Below, one piece after another: positions 1 to 6,929 of a DNA stretch of 64,000 nucleotides. A program made the translations under genes and the position numbers. The DNA is taken from positions 3,661,464-3,725,463 of the forward strand of contig CM049320.1 of NCBI GenBank assembly GCA_026874595.1. The letters are read 5' to 3'. The stretch comes from Sipunculus nudus (lineage: Eukaryota; Annelida; Sipuncula; Golfingiida; Sipunculidae). Every line of letters begins with the position of its first letter. Position 1 is the stretch's first letter. The notes beneath the pieces are model-generated. The model had not been told where the DNA came from and made no database searches. It saw only the letters and a list, made by a program, of their open reading frames with translations.

Positions 1-1
1 C

Positions 2-360
2 ATGAAAAATAGAAATTTTCATAACAAATGCATATATACTGATTTTTTTCCTCAGTGCCTGCAGATACCACCCTGATTTTTTATGTGTAGGCAGATAATT
101 ACAGTTACAGATCGAGTTCGCGTTTCATCCCGGTTGACCTACTTTTGATTGTTTTACGGCTCCTTAACATAGAAAATTTCATGAAAGACAGAAATTTTTA
201 TGGAAAATGCACATGTATGGACTTTTTTTCACAATGCCTGCATAAACTGGCATGATTTTTGGTGTGTTGCTTGATAATGACCCGTTACAGATCGAGTTTG
301 CATTTTGCCCTTGTTGACCTACTTTTGACCATACGACACCTCCTGAACTTAAAAAATTTT
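2..360. repeat. Diverged ~180-bp tandem pair
   Basis: Two head-to-tail copies, about 2-180 and 181-360. Both begin ATGAAA-A-AGAAATTTT and share, in order, a GCCTGCA block, a GTTACAGATCGAGTT block, a GTTGACCTACTTTTGA block and a final CTCCT-AAC stretch. They differ by many substitutions and small indels, so the duplication is old. Reading frames through them are short and start in the middle of the repeat, so I do not treat it as coding. The GTTGACCTACTTTTGA core resembles dispersed repeats I associate with mollusc genomes, but that is recall and not a search result. Confidence 0.7.
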
Positions 361-387
361 TCAAAATTTTACATATGTTTCTAATTT

Positions 388-421
388 GCCCCAGGCGGGG
401 GCATTCGTGTCGTTCCGACAC
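388..421. repeat. Paired short hairpins ending the 180-bp repeat
   Basis: Two adjacent perfect inverted repeats: GCCCC / GGGGC (388-392 and 398-402), then GTGTCG-TTC-CGACAC (407-421). They lie directly after the 180-bp tandem pair and before the composite repeat. The arrangement could be the structured end of a small mobile element, but I see no target duplication or terminal repeat to prove it. Confidence 0.5.
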
Positions 422-602
422 ATCTAGTTTAAGAAAATACCTCATGATCATTTACCCTTATATTGGCCTAAAGGAGATATCTATGGGACATATCTTTATA
501 GTTAGAAATCTAGCCGGCCGGTGGGGCTCTCAGTTTGTACTTTTATATTAAGTATCACATAAATATATTTAAGAAATATTTATGATCATGTACTTTTATA
601 GG

Positions 603-623
603 AAATACTTATAAGAAGTATTT
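603..623 (+). other. AT hairpin with ATAAG loop (copy A)
   Basis: Perfect 8-bp stem AAATACTT / AAGTATTT around the loop ATAAG. The same hairpin is in copy B at 3916-3936. A sister hairpin with the same loop but stem CATAAATATTT / AAATATTTATG sits just upstream in copy B (3871-3897). It is altered in copy A, where the left arm has changed. Confidence 0.6.
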
Positions 624-671
624 TTATATAAGTGCAGACTGAGAGAAACGGGGGCGGGGGTAGTTGAGGCT

Positions 672-729
672 AGTGGCGGCATCAGTTTCCATCCACTTGC
701 TAGTGGCCGGCTTCAGTTTCCATGCCACT
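672..729 (+). other. Tandem AGTGG hairpins (copy A)
   Basis: Two consecutive related hairpins. The first pairs AGTGG (672-676) with CCACT (693-697). The second pairs AGTGGC (702-707) with GCCACT (724-729). Both enclose the same TCAGTTTCCAT loop core. Copy B has the same pair at 3985-4010 and 4015-4042. The duplicated loop shows the two hairpins arose from one. Confidence 0.6.
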
Positions 730-1075
730 GGTCTGCCGGAAATGCTGTAATTACTAGTAAAATCTATAATTATATCTTATATATGAGCGTCGGATAACCA
801 GATATTGCGTCGATATTGTGAAAAATACAAAAACAAAAGGGTGAAAAACCGGTAAAAATCGTAAAAACGTGGGTTAGTGTGCTTGAAAAACGATGAGTGA
901 AGCGGTGTATTTACATGAATTATGCCTTTTTTTTTATTGTTAAAGGTTGATGGTGTATAAAACAGTATGGTGCATTTTATATACATAGGTTTAGTATGGT
1001 TCTATTCTAATTGAGGGTGTATTAGTAGTGGTTAGTGGTGTGGTGTTCTGTCGGTGGATATGTATGTCTCAGAGT

Positions 1076-2085
1076 TTGTATGTTTGTCTAGAATGTTTGT
1101 CTTATATGTTTTAGATGTTGGTGAGAAGGTAACTCGCGACCCGACCGGGCCTGCAGGTTACTCATCCCGTATATAGTTGTGTTTTTAATTAAAGATGTTT
1201 GTGTATGGGCATTATTTTTATAAATCTCCGACAATAATAGTGTCCCGGTTTGGGCACTTTGTCTTCGATTTAGGTTATTGTGGGTTTTAATAAACTATTG
1301 TATATTTCTGAGTATTGCTGTTTTATATTCCTTGTAGTTTTTGTTTTATTATTTTAGATATTTGTGGGAAGGTAGCTCGCGAACCGACCGAGCCTGCGAG
1401 TTACTCAATCCGTGTCCTGTTAATTAAATCTCCGACAATAATAGTGCCCCGGTTTGGGCACTTTGTCTTCGATTTATGTTATTGTGGATTTTATTAAACT
1501 ATTGTATACTTTTTGAGTATTGTTGTTCTAAATTCCTTGTAGTTTCTGTTTTTATATTGTTTGTTTTATATTCGTGGGGAGGTAGCTCGCGACCCGACCG
1601 AGCCTGTGAGGTACTCATCCCATGTCTGGTAATGTTATGTGTGTGGTTTAATTGAAGATGATTATGTTTTAAATAAATCTCAGACAATAATAGTGTCAAG
1701 GTTTGGGCACTTTGTCTTTGATTTATGTTGTTTTGGGAATTTAATAAACTGTTGTATTGTTTGGTTGGTGGTTTGTTTTTATTTTATTGTATATTTGAGG
1801 GAAGGTAACCCGCGACCCGTCCGAGCCTGCGAGTTACTCATCCAGATATATAGTTTTTTGTTTTAGGTTTTAGTTAAGGAAGTTGATGTGTCGGTTTTTT
1901 ATATAGATCTCAGACAATAACAGTGTTCCGGTTTGGACACTTTGTCTTTGATTTATGTTGTTTATGGATTTCGAATAAACTATTTACGCTGTTTTTTTTA
2001 TAAATCTTAGACAATAATAGTGTCCAGGTTTGAACACTTTGTCTTCGATTTGTGTTGTTTTGTTTTTAATAAAGTTTTGTTTGAT
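1076..2085. repeat. Array A of ~220-bp two-hairpin units
   Basis: Imperfect tandem units spaced about 210-240 bp. Each full unit has a GTAAC-type stem-loop (1129-1161, 1372-1404, 1582-1614, 1805-1837), then an ACAATAA-flanked GTGYCC stem-loop (inner stems 1240-1257, 1444-1461, 1693-1710, 1923-1940, 2020-2037). An AATAAA or ATTAAA follows 30-50 bases later (1289-1294, 1493-1498, 1743-1748, 1974-1979, 2068-2073). The last copy lacks the GTAAC hairpin. The GTGYCC hairpin is often nested in an outer ACAATAA / TTATTGT stem. The recurring hairpin plus AATAAA looks like a repeated 3'-end module, but no coding sequence is attached. Confidence 0.75.
1231..1294 (+). other. Nested stem-loop plus AATAAA, type unit
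   Basis: The outer stem is ACAATAA (1231-1237) with TTATTGT (1275-1281). The inner stem is GTGTCC with GGGCAC (1240-1257) around the loop CGGTTT, and AATAAA follows at 1289-1294. Eight related copies occur in the window, three of them in array B. The plus strand is the inferred sense because AATAAA follows the hairpin. A histone-type 3' hairpin was considered, but the stem sequence and the 6-nt loop do not match that element. Confidence 0.55.
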
Positions 2086-2445
2086 ATGAGGATGTTGTTT
2101 TGTTGTTTTTAAGGTGTTTGGGAGGTTTTAATTTACTAGAGTTATAAGTGATCGGTTTCGGGCGGGAGCGGTTTGCGCTCTTTTATGGGACCTCTAATTT
2201 TGTGTTTGATATTTTGGGGGGGACGAGTGGAGTGAGGTTTGTTTTTTGTGCGAGTTCCTTTATTGTATTATTTGTTCGTGTGTAGTTTTTATTCTTTGTC
2301 ATGTCGGGGCGAGTGCTTTATTTTATTTTTAAGTGTGAGTTTTATTATCGTTTTGTTAGGAAATGGGTGGTTTTGTGGTTTATTTTTATTGTTATGTTGT
2401 TTGGGAGTCGGTTTGGCCGGGGGGCGGGGCGAATATGCTAATTAG
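2086..2445. other. T/G-rich spacer with a GAGCG hairpin
   Basis: No supported gene. The stretch is rich in T and G. Its one clear feature is a perfect GAGCG-GTTTG-CGCTC hairpin at 2166-2180, followed by TTTTA. The loop recalls the CGGTTT loop of the upstream array but the stem is unrelated. I found no counterpart in the second composite copy. Confidence 0.4.
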
Positions 2446-2795
2446 GGGATGCCAGCTGCAGAGGAGTACAGGTACTGTGTTCCTCTGCAGCTGGGATCCG
2501 ATGATTGATTGATGGTCGGGGTGTTTTTGCTGTTTTTCTAGGCCTAATATTTCTTATGATTTTTATTATTTTTCGGCAAAATTTCGTAAGTTTGTAGTCT
2601 GGATAAAGTTCTGTTAATTTTGAGTTTCTATTACTATTTCAAGTGTGTTTATTTTGTTCCTAAAGTTTGTACGGGCCGCTTTTTGGTTACTAATTTGTGT
2701 AATAGGATGGGGTGGATTGGGGGTCGTGGGTCATTGAATGCAGGTCGCGGCCCCGACCTAGTGCCTTTGCCTGACTAGACTAGACTAGATCTAGT
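2446..2795. repeat. CTGCAG-hairpin module, copy 1
   Basis: Begins AGGGGATG, followed by a perfect 14-bp stem CCAGCTGCAGAGGA (2452-2465) with TCCTCTGCAGCTGG (2481-2494). Then come GATCCGATG, GATGGTCGGGGTG, a CCTAATATTTC block and a GGGCCGCT block. It closes with an AGGTCG / CGACCT hairpin (2742-2759) and a 12-bp palindrome ACTAGATCTAGT (2784-2795). The same order occurs at 4933-5270, with a truncated copy at 5287-5560 and a short one at 5780-5930. No reading frame is conserved among copies, so the unit is a non-coding repeat. Confidence 0.75.
2452..2494 (+). other. CCAGCTGCAG stem-loop, copy 1
   Basis: Fourteen uninterrupted base pairs around a 15-nt loop that itself repeats GTAC. It is the best-formed member of a four-copy family. 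The distal five pairs are GAGGA / TCCTC here, GCGGG / CCCGC in copies 2 and 3, and GGGGT / ACCTC in copy 4. Confidence 0.75.
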
Positions 2796-3168
2796 ATTTT
2801 GAGTCACTAGACAGACACGGTTGAGGTGGTCTGGGACCACCGCCCTGGCCTGTCTCTTTAGACTATAATTTTGATGCCGAAAATTGCCACACAAGCCAAG
2901 CCCAGGAGCCGCGAAGAGCCACCAGCATGCACCCGCATCGGTGACCGTGAAAGCTACATCATCCACACCCACAAAGCCCCGAGCGGGCCACTCACCGCAC
3001 GGATACCAGCAGCAAAGCCGCTGCCCCCACGAACCCGGTCGCGAGCGACATCCCCGAGCAGAATGCGCACCACAACAGAGAGACCCCAACACAAGCAGGG
3101 AAACCCAGACCGCCGACAGAACAACTCCTACCGCGAAGAGCCGGACTTCCTGTGACTTGGATCGGGCG
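2796..3168. other. GC-rich spacer, no gene recognised
   Basis: More GC-rich than its surroundings. It contains a perfect GGTGGTC-TGG-GACCACC hairpin (2825-2841). Overlapping open frames of 94-127 residues exist on both strands here. All are of biased composition (R, P, T, S rich), match nothing I recognise, and are expected where stop codons are rare. An exon cannot be excluded, but I would not annotate one. The motif CGCGAAGAGCC occurs twice (about 2908 and 3132). Confidence 0.4.
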
Positions 3169-3380
3169 GCTGTCTTGGCTTGGTCTTCAGCTGGTCCCCG
3201 AGCAGTGGGCCTAAAGTTGTCTGTTTGCCCACTGTCAGGGATTCTTGACTTGTCTTGCTTGTCTTGACTTGGGTTCCGGCTGTCGGGGTTGTCTTGTCTT
3301 CTCTTGGCTTGTCCCAGGGCTACCAGTCTTGACTTGTCTTGAGGCTTGGTCTTGGGTCTTGAGGTCTTGGTCTTGTGGCA
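3169..3380. repeat. CTTGT/CTTGA low-complexity tract
   Basis: Irregular repetition of TCTTG, ACTTG and CTTGT words, interrupted by the first CAGTGGGC hairpin (3203-3234). It is low complexity and not coding. The strand asymmetry (T and G on the plus strand) is marked. Confidence 0.6.
3203..3234 (+). other. CAGYGGRC hairpin, copy 1
   Basis: Perfect 8-bp stem CAGTGGGC (3203-3210) with GCCCACTG (3227-3234). The 16-nt loop begins CTAAAGTTGTCTG. Exactly 180 bp downstream lies a second copy with the same loop (one change) and a stem altered at two paired positions. Confidence 0.7.
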
Positions 3381-3416
3381 GGCAGCGGACCTAAAGTTGT
3401 CTGTCTGTCCGCTGCC
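3381..3416 (+). other. CAGYGGRC hairpin, copy 2
   Basis: Perfect 10-bp stem GGCAGCGGAC (3381-3390) with GTCCGCTGCC (3407-3416). Relative to the copy at 3203-3234, a T-A pair became C-G and a G-C pair became A-T, while the 16-nt loop kept 15 of 16 bases. Both stems remain fully paired. Confidence 0.7.
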
Positions 3417-3436
3417 AGGTCGATGAGTGATTGATT

Positions 3437-3489
3437 AGTCCTGAATAGGACTGTTGGGGGGGGGGGGGGGGGTAGTCCTAAGAAGGACT
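3437..3489. repeat. Two AGTCCT hairpins flanking a G17 run
   Basis: AGTCCT-GAAT-AGGACT (3437-3452) and AGTCCT-AAGA-AGGACT (3474-3489) are a direct repeat of a perfect 6-bp hairpin with different 4-nt loops. Each is followed by CTGTTGGGG. Seventeen consecutive G (3456-3472) lie between them. The G run probably grew from the GTTGGGG end of the first copy by slippage. Confidence 0.65.
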
Positions 3490-3736
3490 GTTGGGGAGCT
3501 GTCCCGGTGTAGGTCTGGGTAGTCGTCTTGGAAGTTGCTGTCAGTGGGTGGATGGGGTGTGCGCTCGTCTGGGTGCCCTCTAATCTTCCGCTGGTGGTGT
3601 AGGGGGGCTGCCGCTGGACTTGCGCGTCGGTGTCGGATGCTGTTGGTGGTGGTTGTCAGGGGTAGTTGTTGTTCGTGGTGGGGGTGGGGGGGGGGGGGGG
3701 CGTAGATTTCTTTATAATTTTTTAAGTATCACATGG
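3490..3736. other. G-rich spacer with G15 run
   Basis: No gene recognised. It is G-rich on the plus strand and ends in a G-run cluster (about 3678-3700, longest run 15 G at 3686-3700), which could form a quadruplex. It leads directly into the second copy of composite module 1. Confidence 0.5.
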
Positions 3737-3870
3737 GATTTTTTAAGAAAATGATTATGATCATTTACCCTTATATTGGCCTAAAGGAGATATCTATAGG
3801 AGATATCTTTATAGTTAGAAATCTAGCCGGCCGGTTGGGCTCTCGGTTTGTACTTTTATATTAAGTATCA

Positions 3871-3936
3871 CATAAATATTTATAAGAAATATTTATGATC
3901 ATGTACTTTTATAGGAAATACTTATAAGAAGTATTT
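3871..3936 (+). other. Two ATAAG-loop hairpins in tandem
   Basis: CATAAATATTT / AAATATTTATG (3871-3881 and 3887-3897) and AAATACTT / AAGTATTT (3916-3923 and 3929-3936) share the loop ATAAG. Over the shared eight pairs, one pair differs on both strands (C-G against T-A), so pairing is kept. All-AT stems can arise by chance more easily than GC stems, so the weight is moderate. Confidence 0.55.
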
Positions 3937-4237
3937 TTATATATAAGCGCAGACTGAGAGGGAGGGGCGGGGGTAGTTGAGGCTAGTGGCGGCATCAGTT
4001 TCCATCCACTTGCTAGTGGCCGGCTTCAGTTTCCATGCCACTGGTCTGCCGGAAATGCTGTAATTACTAATAAAATCTATAATTATATCTTATATATGAG
4101 CGTCGGATAACCAGATATTGCGTCGATATTGTGAAAAATACAAAAACAAAAGGGTGAAAAACCGGTAAAAATCGTAAAAAACGTGGGTTAGTGTGCATGA
4201 AAAATGATGAGTGAGGTGGTGTATTTACATGAATTGT

Positions 4238-4241
<4 letters not shown>

Positions 4242-4269
<28 letters not shown>
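4242..4269 (+). repeat. Poly-T run (28)
   Basis: Twenty-eight consecutive T in copy B at a site with nine T in copy A (927-935). This looks like slippage, though the exact length could also be a sequencing or assembly error. Confidence 0.8.
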
Positions 4270-4410
4270 GTTAAAAGTTAATGGTGTGTAAAACAGAATG
4301 GTGCATTTTTTGTACATGGGTTTAGTATGGTTCTATTCTAATTGGGGGTGTATTAGTATTGGTTAGTGGAGCGGTGTTGTGTCGGTGAATATGTGTTTCC
4401 CAGAGTTGTG

Positions 4411-4890
4411 TTTTGATTTAATCTCCGACAATAATAGTGTCCCGGTTTGGGCACTTTGTCTTCGATTTTAGTTATTATTGTTCTTTAATAAAATATTGTG
4501 TATTGCTCAGTATTAGTTGTTTTATGTTCCTTGTAGTTTCTGCTTTTATTTTGTTTGGTTTTTATTTTGTGGGGAGGTAAAACGCGTCCCGACCGGGCCT
4601 GCGAATTACTCATCCCTTATCTGTGTATGGGCATTATTTTAATAAATCTCCGACAATAATAGTGTCCCGGTTTGGGCACTTTGTCTTCGATTTATGTTAT
4701 TGTGGGTTTTAATAAACTATTGTATATTCCTGAGTATTGCTGTTTTATATTCCTTGTATTTTTTATTTTGTTATTTTATATATATGTGGGGAGGTAGCTC
4801 GCGACCCGACTGGGCCTGCGAGTTACTCATCCCGTGTCCTGTTAATTAAATCTCCGACAATAATAGTGTCCCGGTTTGGGCACTTTGTCT
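4411..4890. repeat. Array B of ~220-bp two-hairpin units
   Basis: Shorter version of array A. GTGTCC stem-loops are at 4437-4454, 4662-4679 and 4866-4883. GTAAC-type hairpins are at 4577-4609 and 4794-4826. AATAAA is at 4487-4492 and 4711-4716. The first unit has an 8-bp outer stem, ACAATAAT with ATTATTGT. The last unit is cut just after TTTGTCT and joins the CTGCAG module leader. Array A has five hairpin units and array B three. Confidence 0.75.
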
Positions 4891-4932
4891 GACCTGTTAG
4901 TTTAATTATTGAGTTATGTTGTATGCTAAACA

Positions 4933-5270
4933 GGGGATGCCAGCTGCAGCGGGGTAAGTTGTGTTCCCGCCGCAGCTAGGATCCGATGTTTAATTGATGG
5001 TCGGGGTGTTTTTGCAGGTTTTCTGGGCCTAATATTTCGTATGATTTTTATTATTTCTCGACGTTATTTCGTAAAACTAGAGATTGGATAAAGTTTTGTG
5101 TGTTATTTTTGAGTTTCTATTACTATTTTAAGTATGTTTATTTTGCTCCTAAAAATTGTGCGGGCCGCTGTTTAGTTACTAATGTGTGTGGAGGGATGGG
5201 GTGTCTTAGGGGTCATTTGAATGTAGGTCGCGGCCTCGACCTAGTGTCTTGATCTGACCTGACATTTAAT
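4933..5270. repeat. CTGCAG-hairpin module, copy 2
   Basis: Same block order as 2446-2795. The opening stem is CCAGCTGCAGCGGG (4940-4953) with CCCGCCGCAGCTAGG (4966-4980), which has one A-C mismatch and one bulged A. It is followed by GATCCGATG, GATGGTCGGGGTG, the CCTAATATTTC block and GGGCCGCT. It closes with AGGTCG / CGACCT (5225-5242). The leader TATGCTAAACAGGGGATG is repeated at copy 3, 364 bp downstream, so copies 2 and 3 are a local tandem duplication. Confidence 0.7.
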
Positions 5271-5286
5271 GTTTAAGGGATTTTGT

Positions 5287-5560
5287 ATGCTAAACAGGGG
5301 ATGCCAGCTGCAGCGGGATAAGCAGTGTTCCCGCCGCAACTGGGATCCGATGTTTTAATTTGATGGTCGGGGTGGTTTTTTTACGTTTTTCTGGCCTAAA
5401 TATTTTCTAAGATTTCTATTTTTATTCACTGAAACTTCGTAATATTTAAGTCTAGGTAGGGTTCTGTGGGTTCTGAGGATTTTGGGGGTATATTTTTATT
5501 TCAAGTGTGTTAATTCGATTACTAAAGTTGGTACGGGGCGTTGTTTTGCCTATTAGACTT
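5287..5560. repeat. CTGCAG-hairpin module, copy 3 (truncated)
   Basis: Opens with CCAGCTGCAGCGGG (5304-5317) and CCCGCCGCAACTGG (5330-5343), a stem with two mismatches. Homology to the other copies continues through GATCCGATG, GGTCGGGGTG and the TTTCAAGTGTGTTAATTCG region, then fades at about 5550 without the closing AGGTCG hairpin. It is more diverged than copy 2 from copy 1. Confidence 0.65.
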
Positions 5561-5779
5561 GGAGGGCCGGGAGTGATTTTTCCCTAGTTTTGATCTTTGT
5601 ATAAAATCGTTAATATTTGGTTATTTTCTTTGCAATTTAGGGGATTGGAAAATCTTAAAACGTTCTTTTGGTCTTTATATTATTTTGGGATTTGGGGAAG
5701 TATAAGTTGATTAATTTTGGGGTTGAAATTGATACGGACCTTAATTATGTGATATTTGGGTTGCGTGGACCTAGTATGC
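5561..5779. other. AT-rich spacer, nothing recognised
   Basis: No supported feature. A 63-residue plus-strand frame (5668-5859) runs into the next CTGCAG hairpin module and matches nothing I recognise. Confidence 0.4.
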
Positions 5780-5930
5780 AAATTAGGGGATGCCAGCTGC
5801 AGGGGTCTAAATTACCTCTGCAGATTCGATCACCCTATTGCTCGAAGGTCGGGGTATGATAAATGGAGGTCAGGTCGGTTTACAGGTGCGGGGTCGCGAC
5901 CTATATCGCTGACCTCTTGTTTTTGTGAGT
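5780..5930. repeat. CTGCAG-hairpin module, copy 4 (short)
   Basis: Has the leader AATTAGGGGATGCCAG, then CTGCAGGGGT (5797-5806) pairing with ACCTCTGCAG (5814-5823) with one G-T wobble. After GATTCGATCACC and GGTCGGGGT it goes straight to a closing structure. That structure is GAGGTCAG (5866-5873) with CTGACCTC (5909-5916), enclosing the 10-bp palindrome GGTCGCGACC (5892-5901). About 200 bp of the module interior are absent compared with copies 1 and 2. Confidence 0.6.
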
Positions 5931-5989
5931 GTTGGGTACTGTATTGTGGGCTTTCGTTGGGGAGGCTTGTGTGTGCGGTTTTTGATGTT

Positions 5990-6011
5990 TTATATATATA
6001 TATATATATAT
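5990..6011. repeat. (TA)n tail next to the retroelement
   Basis: About ten TA units, immediately beyond the A/T-rich end of the minus-strand retrotransposon fragment. It lies where a non-LTR element's 3' tail would be, but could be an independent microsatellite. Confidence 0.6.
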
Positions 6012-6031
6012 TTTATTAATTATTTATTTTG

Positions 6032-6505
6032 TTATTGTTGATTTTTTCCCTCTAGGATGAAATCTAGAGGGGATTTTATTTTTATGTTGTTTTTAGGTTG
6101 TGTGTAATCGTGTTGATATTTAAGAAGTTTTATTGTGTCCAGGTCTTTTATTCTTTCATAGGAGTTTGTTGCTTGTTCTTTTAGATATTCAGTGATTTTG
6201 GGGGTGTTTGTTTTTTCTCTTAGTTCGTCTGTTTTTGTTAGTTTGTGTGTTCTGAGGATGGCTCTCAGTGCTTTATTTTGTGTGATTTCTAATTTATTTA
6301 ACATTGTTTTCCCTGCGCCTAGAAACGCAATGGACCCATATGTGCCTATAGGGCGGATCCATTGCTTGTACAGGTAACTGGCCGTTTCTGCTTTCGGTCA
6401 GTCATGTTTGTAGCACAGAGCTTTTAAAATATTTACTCTGTTCCACATTCTCTGGATTATGTTCTCGATGTGCGGTTTCCAAGTGGCTCTTGAGTCGAAT
6501 GTTAC
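6032..6505 (-). pseudogene. Non-LTR retrotransposon RT carboxy-terminal fragment
   Basis: Read on the minus strand from about 6502 down to TAA at 6032-6034, this encodes about 156 codons of the region after the reverse-transcriptase palm. Visible blocks are TFDSRATWKPHIENII (6502-6455), YLYKQWIRPIGTYGS (6376-6332) and LNKLEITQNKALRAILRT (6301-6248). They match the usual order in jockey, CR1 and I-like elements: an FDS-TW-HI block, an LY-IRP-YGS block and an IQN-ALR block. One in-frame TGA (6398-6400) sits just before the second block, where family members usually have a tryptophan, so a single base change is likely. The catalytic YADD region and endonuclease are absent: the 5' side stops at the satellite edge. 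A very short A/T-rich 3' region and (TA)n follow the stop. It is a dead fragment, and its exact clade is uncertain. Confidence 0.85.
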
Positions 6506-6858
6506 AGTGCACGCTAACCGAAACCACACTGACCCCTTGGAAGGCATTTTTCTTTTTTGTGGTATGCACAAGTTTCCTTCTCGTAAGATCAGACGCTTTC
6601 AATGCAGAACAGCAACATTGGCACATGCTTTGGTAGCTTTTCACGTATTTTCTGTAATTTAACAAATATGTTTTCAAAACTCGCGTAGGTACTACGCCAT
6701 ATACTATAACACGTTTCCGTTACACTGACACAAATCCATGCAGTCAAAGGAAAGTAAAGTGTATAGTCATTTTTTGCATCTCGTAGCCTGTTGTGTACCA
6801 GTTGATTACATTTATTTGACAGAAACTATTCTGTTTAGGTTTCCTGCAATGTGGAGCC

Positions 6859-6868
6859 TGTCTAGACA
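6859..6868. other. TGTCTAGACA palindrome (type unit)
   Basis: Perfect 10-bp palindrome found in nearly every long and short unit, about 54 bp before the landmark. Rare variants occur: TCTAGTCA near 22451 and TCTAGACATG at the units with the 42-bp deletion. The dyad AAGGC / GCCTT (6884-6901) follows it. Confidence 0.7.
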
Positions 6869-6915
6869 AGTTTCGATCCTGTTAAGGCCACAAGAAGCCT
6901 TATATCGTTCCCGTG

Positions 6916-6929
6916 TCGCCCTCTAGCGG
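6916..6929 (-). promoter_or_regulatory. CTCF-like motif (type unit)
   Basis: The minus strand reads CCGCTAGAGGGCGA. Against the animal CTCF core consensus CCASYAGRKGGCRS it matches 12 of 14 positions, missing only the third and last. The same 14 bases recur at the landmark of about 50 long units, always in the same orientation; 22500 has one change. Short units instead read CCGGCGG, CCGGCCG or CCGGCAG on the plus strand at the same place. Binding is not shown by sequence. The match could reflect an ancestral mobile-element end. Confidence 0.35.

Larger units (their letters stand above)
430..1075. repeat. Composite repeat, module 1, copy A
   Basis: Near-identical to 3737-4410, differing by point changes, small indels and homopolymer length. 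Recognisable blocks in order are: GATCATTTACCCTTATATTGG; AGATATCT palindromes; an AT-rich hairpin with an ATAAG loop (603-623); two consecutive AGTGG / CCACT hairpins (672-697 and 702-729); the block GAGCGTCGGATAACCAG; and a T run of 9 at 927-935, which is 28 in copy B. No long reading frame crosses it. After about 1075 the two copies part company: this one runs through about 50 extra bases before the ~220-bp tandem units begin. Confidence 0.8.
3737..4410. repeat. Composite repeat, module 1, copy B
   Basis: Second copy of the module at 430-1075, in the same orientation. It retains a perfect 11-bp hairpin CATAAATATTT-ATAAG-AAATATTTATG (3871-3897), the AAATACTT-ATAAG-AAGTATTT hairpin (3916-3936) and the paired AGTGG hairpins (3985-4042). 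A run of 28 T (4242-4269) replaces the 9 T of copy A. It carries GGAGATATCT twice in tandem (about 3786-3804). After about 4410 it joins array B almost directly, whereas copy A has about 50 extra bases there. Confidence 0.8.

Noticed and set aside
179-451. 90-codon minus-strand frame over the 180-bp repeat
   Set aside because: It runs across the end of a repeat and its hairpins, is absent from the sister copy, and shows no recognisable domain.
1240-1257. Histone-type 3' stem-loop
   Set aside because: The stem sequence and six-base loop do not match the histone element, which has a four-base loop, and no histone coding sequence is nearby.
2775-3267. Overlapping GC-rich frames of 94-127 codons on both strands
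   Set aside because: Composition is low complexity and both strands are open at once, which is expected in GC-rich DNA. No domain or family resemblance was seen.
6868-6881. TTTCGATCCTG as an RNA polymerase III B box
   Set aside because: It has three mismatches to the B-box consensus and no A box at suitable spacing, so a tRNA-derived origin is not supported.
6884-6926. Helitron-like 3' end (hairpin followed by CTAG) in each monomer
   Set aside because: The hairpin is about 20 bases from CTAG, there is no 5' TC end or A-T insertion site visible, and most short units replace CTAG with CCGG. The array is a plain tandem satellite.
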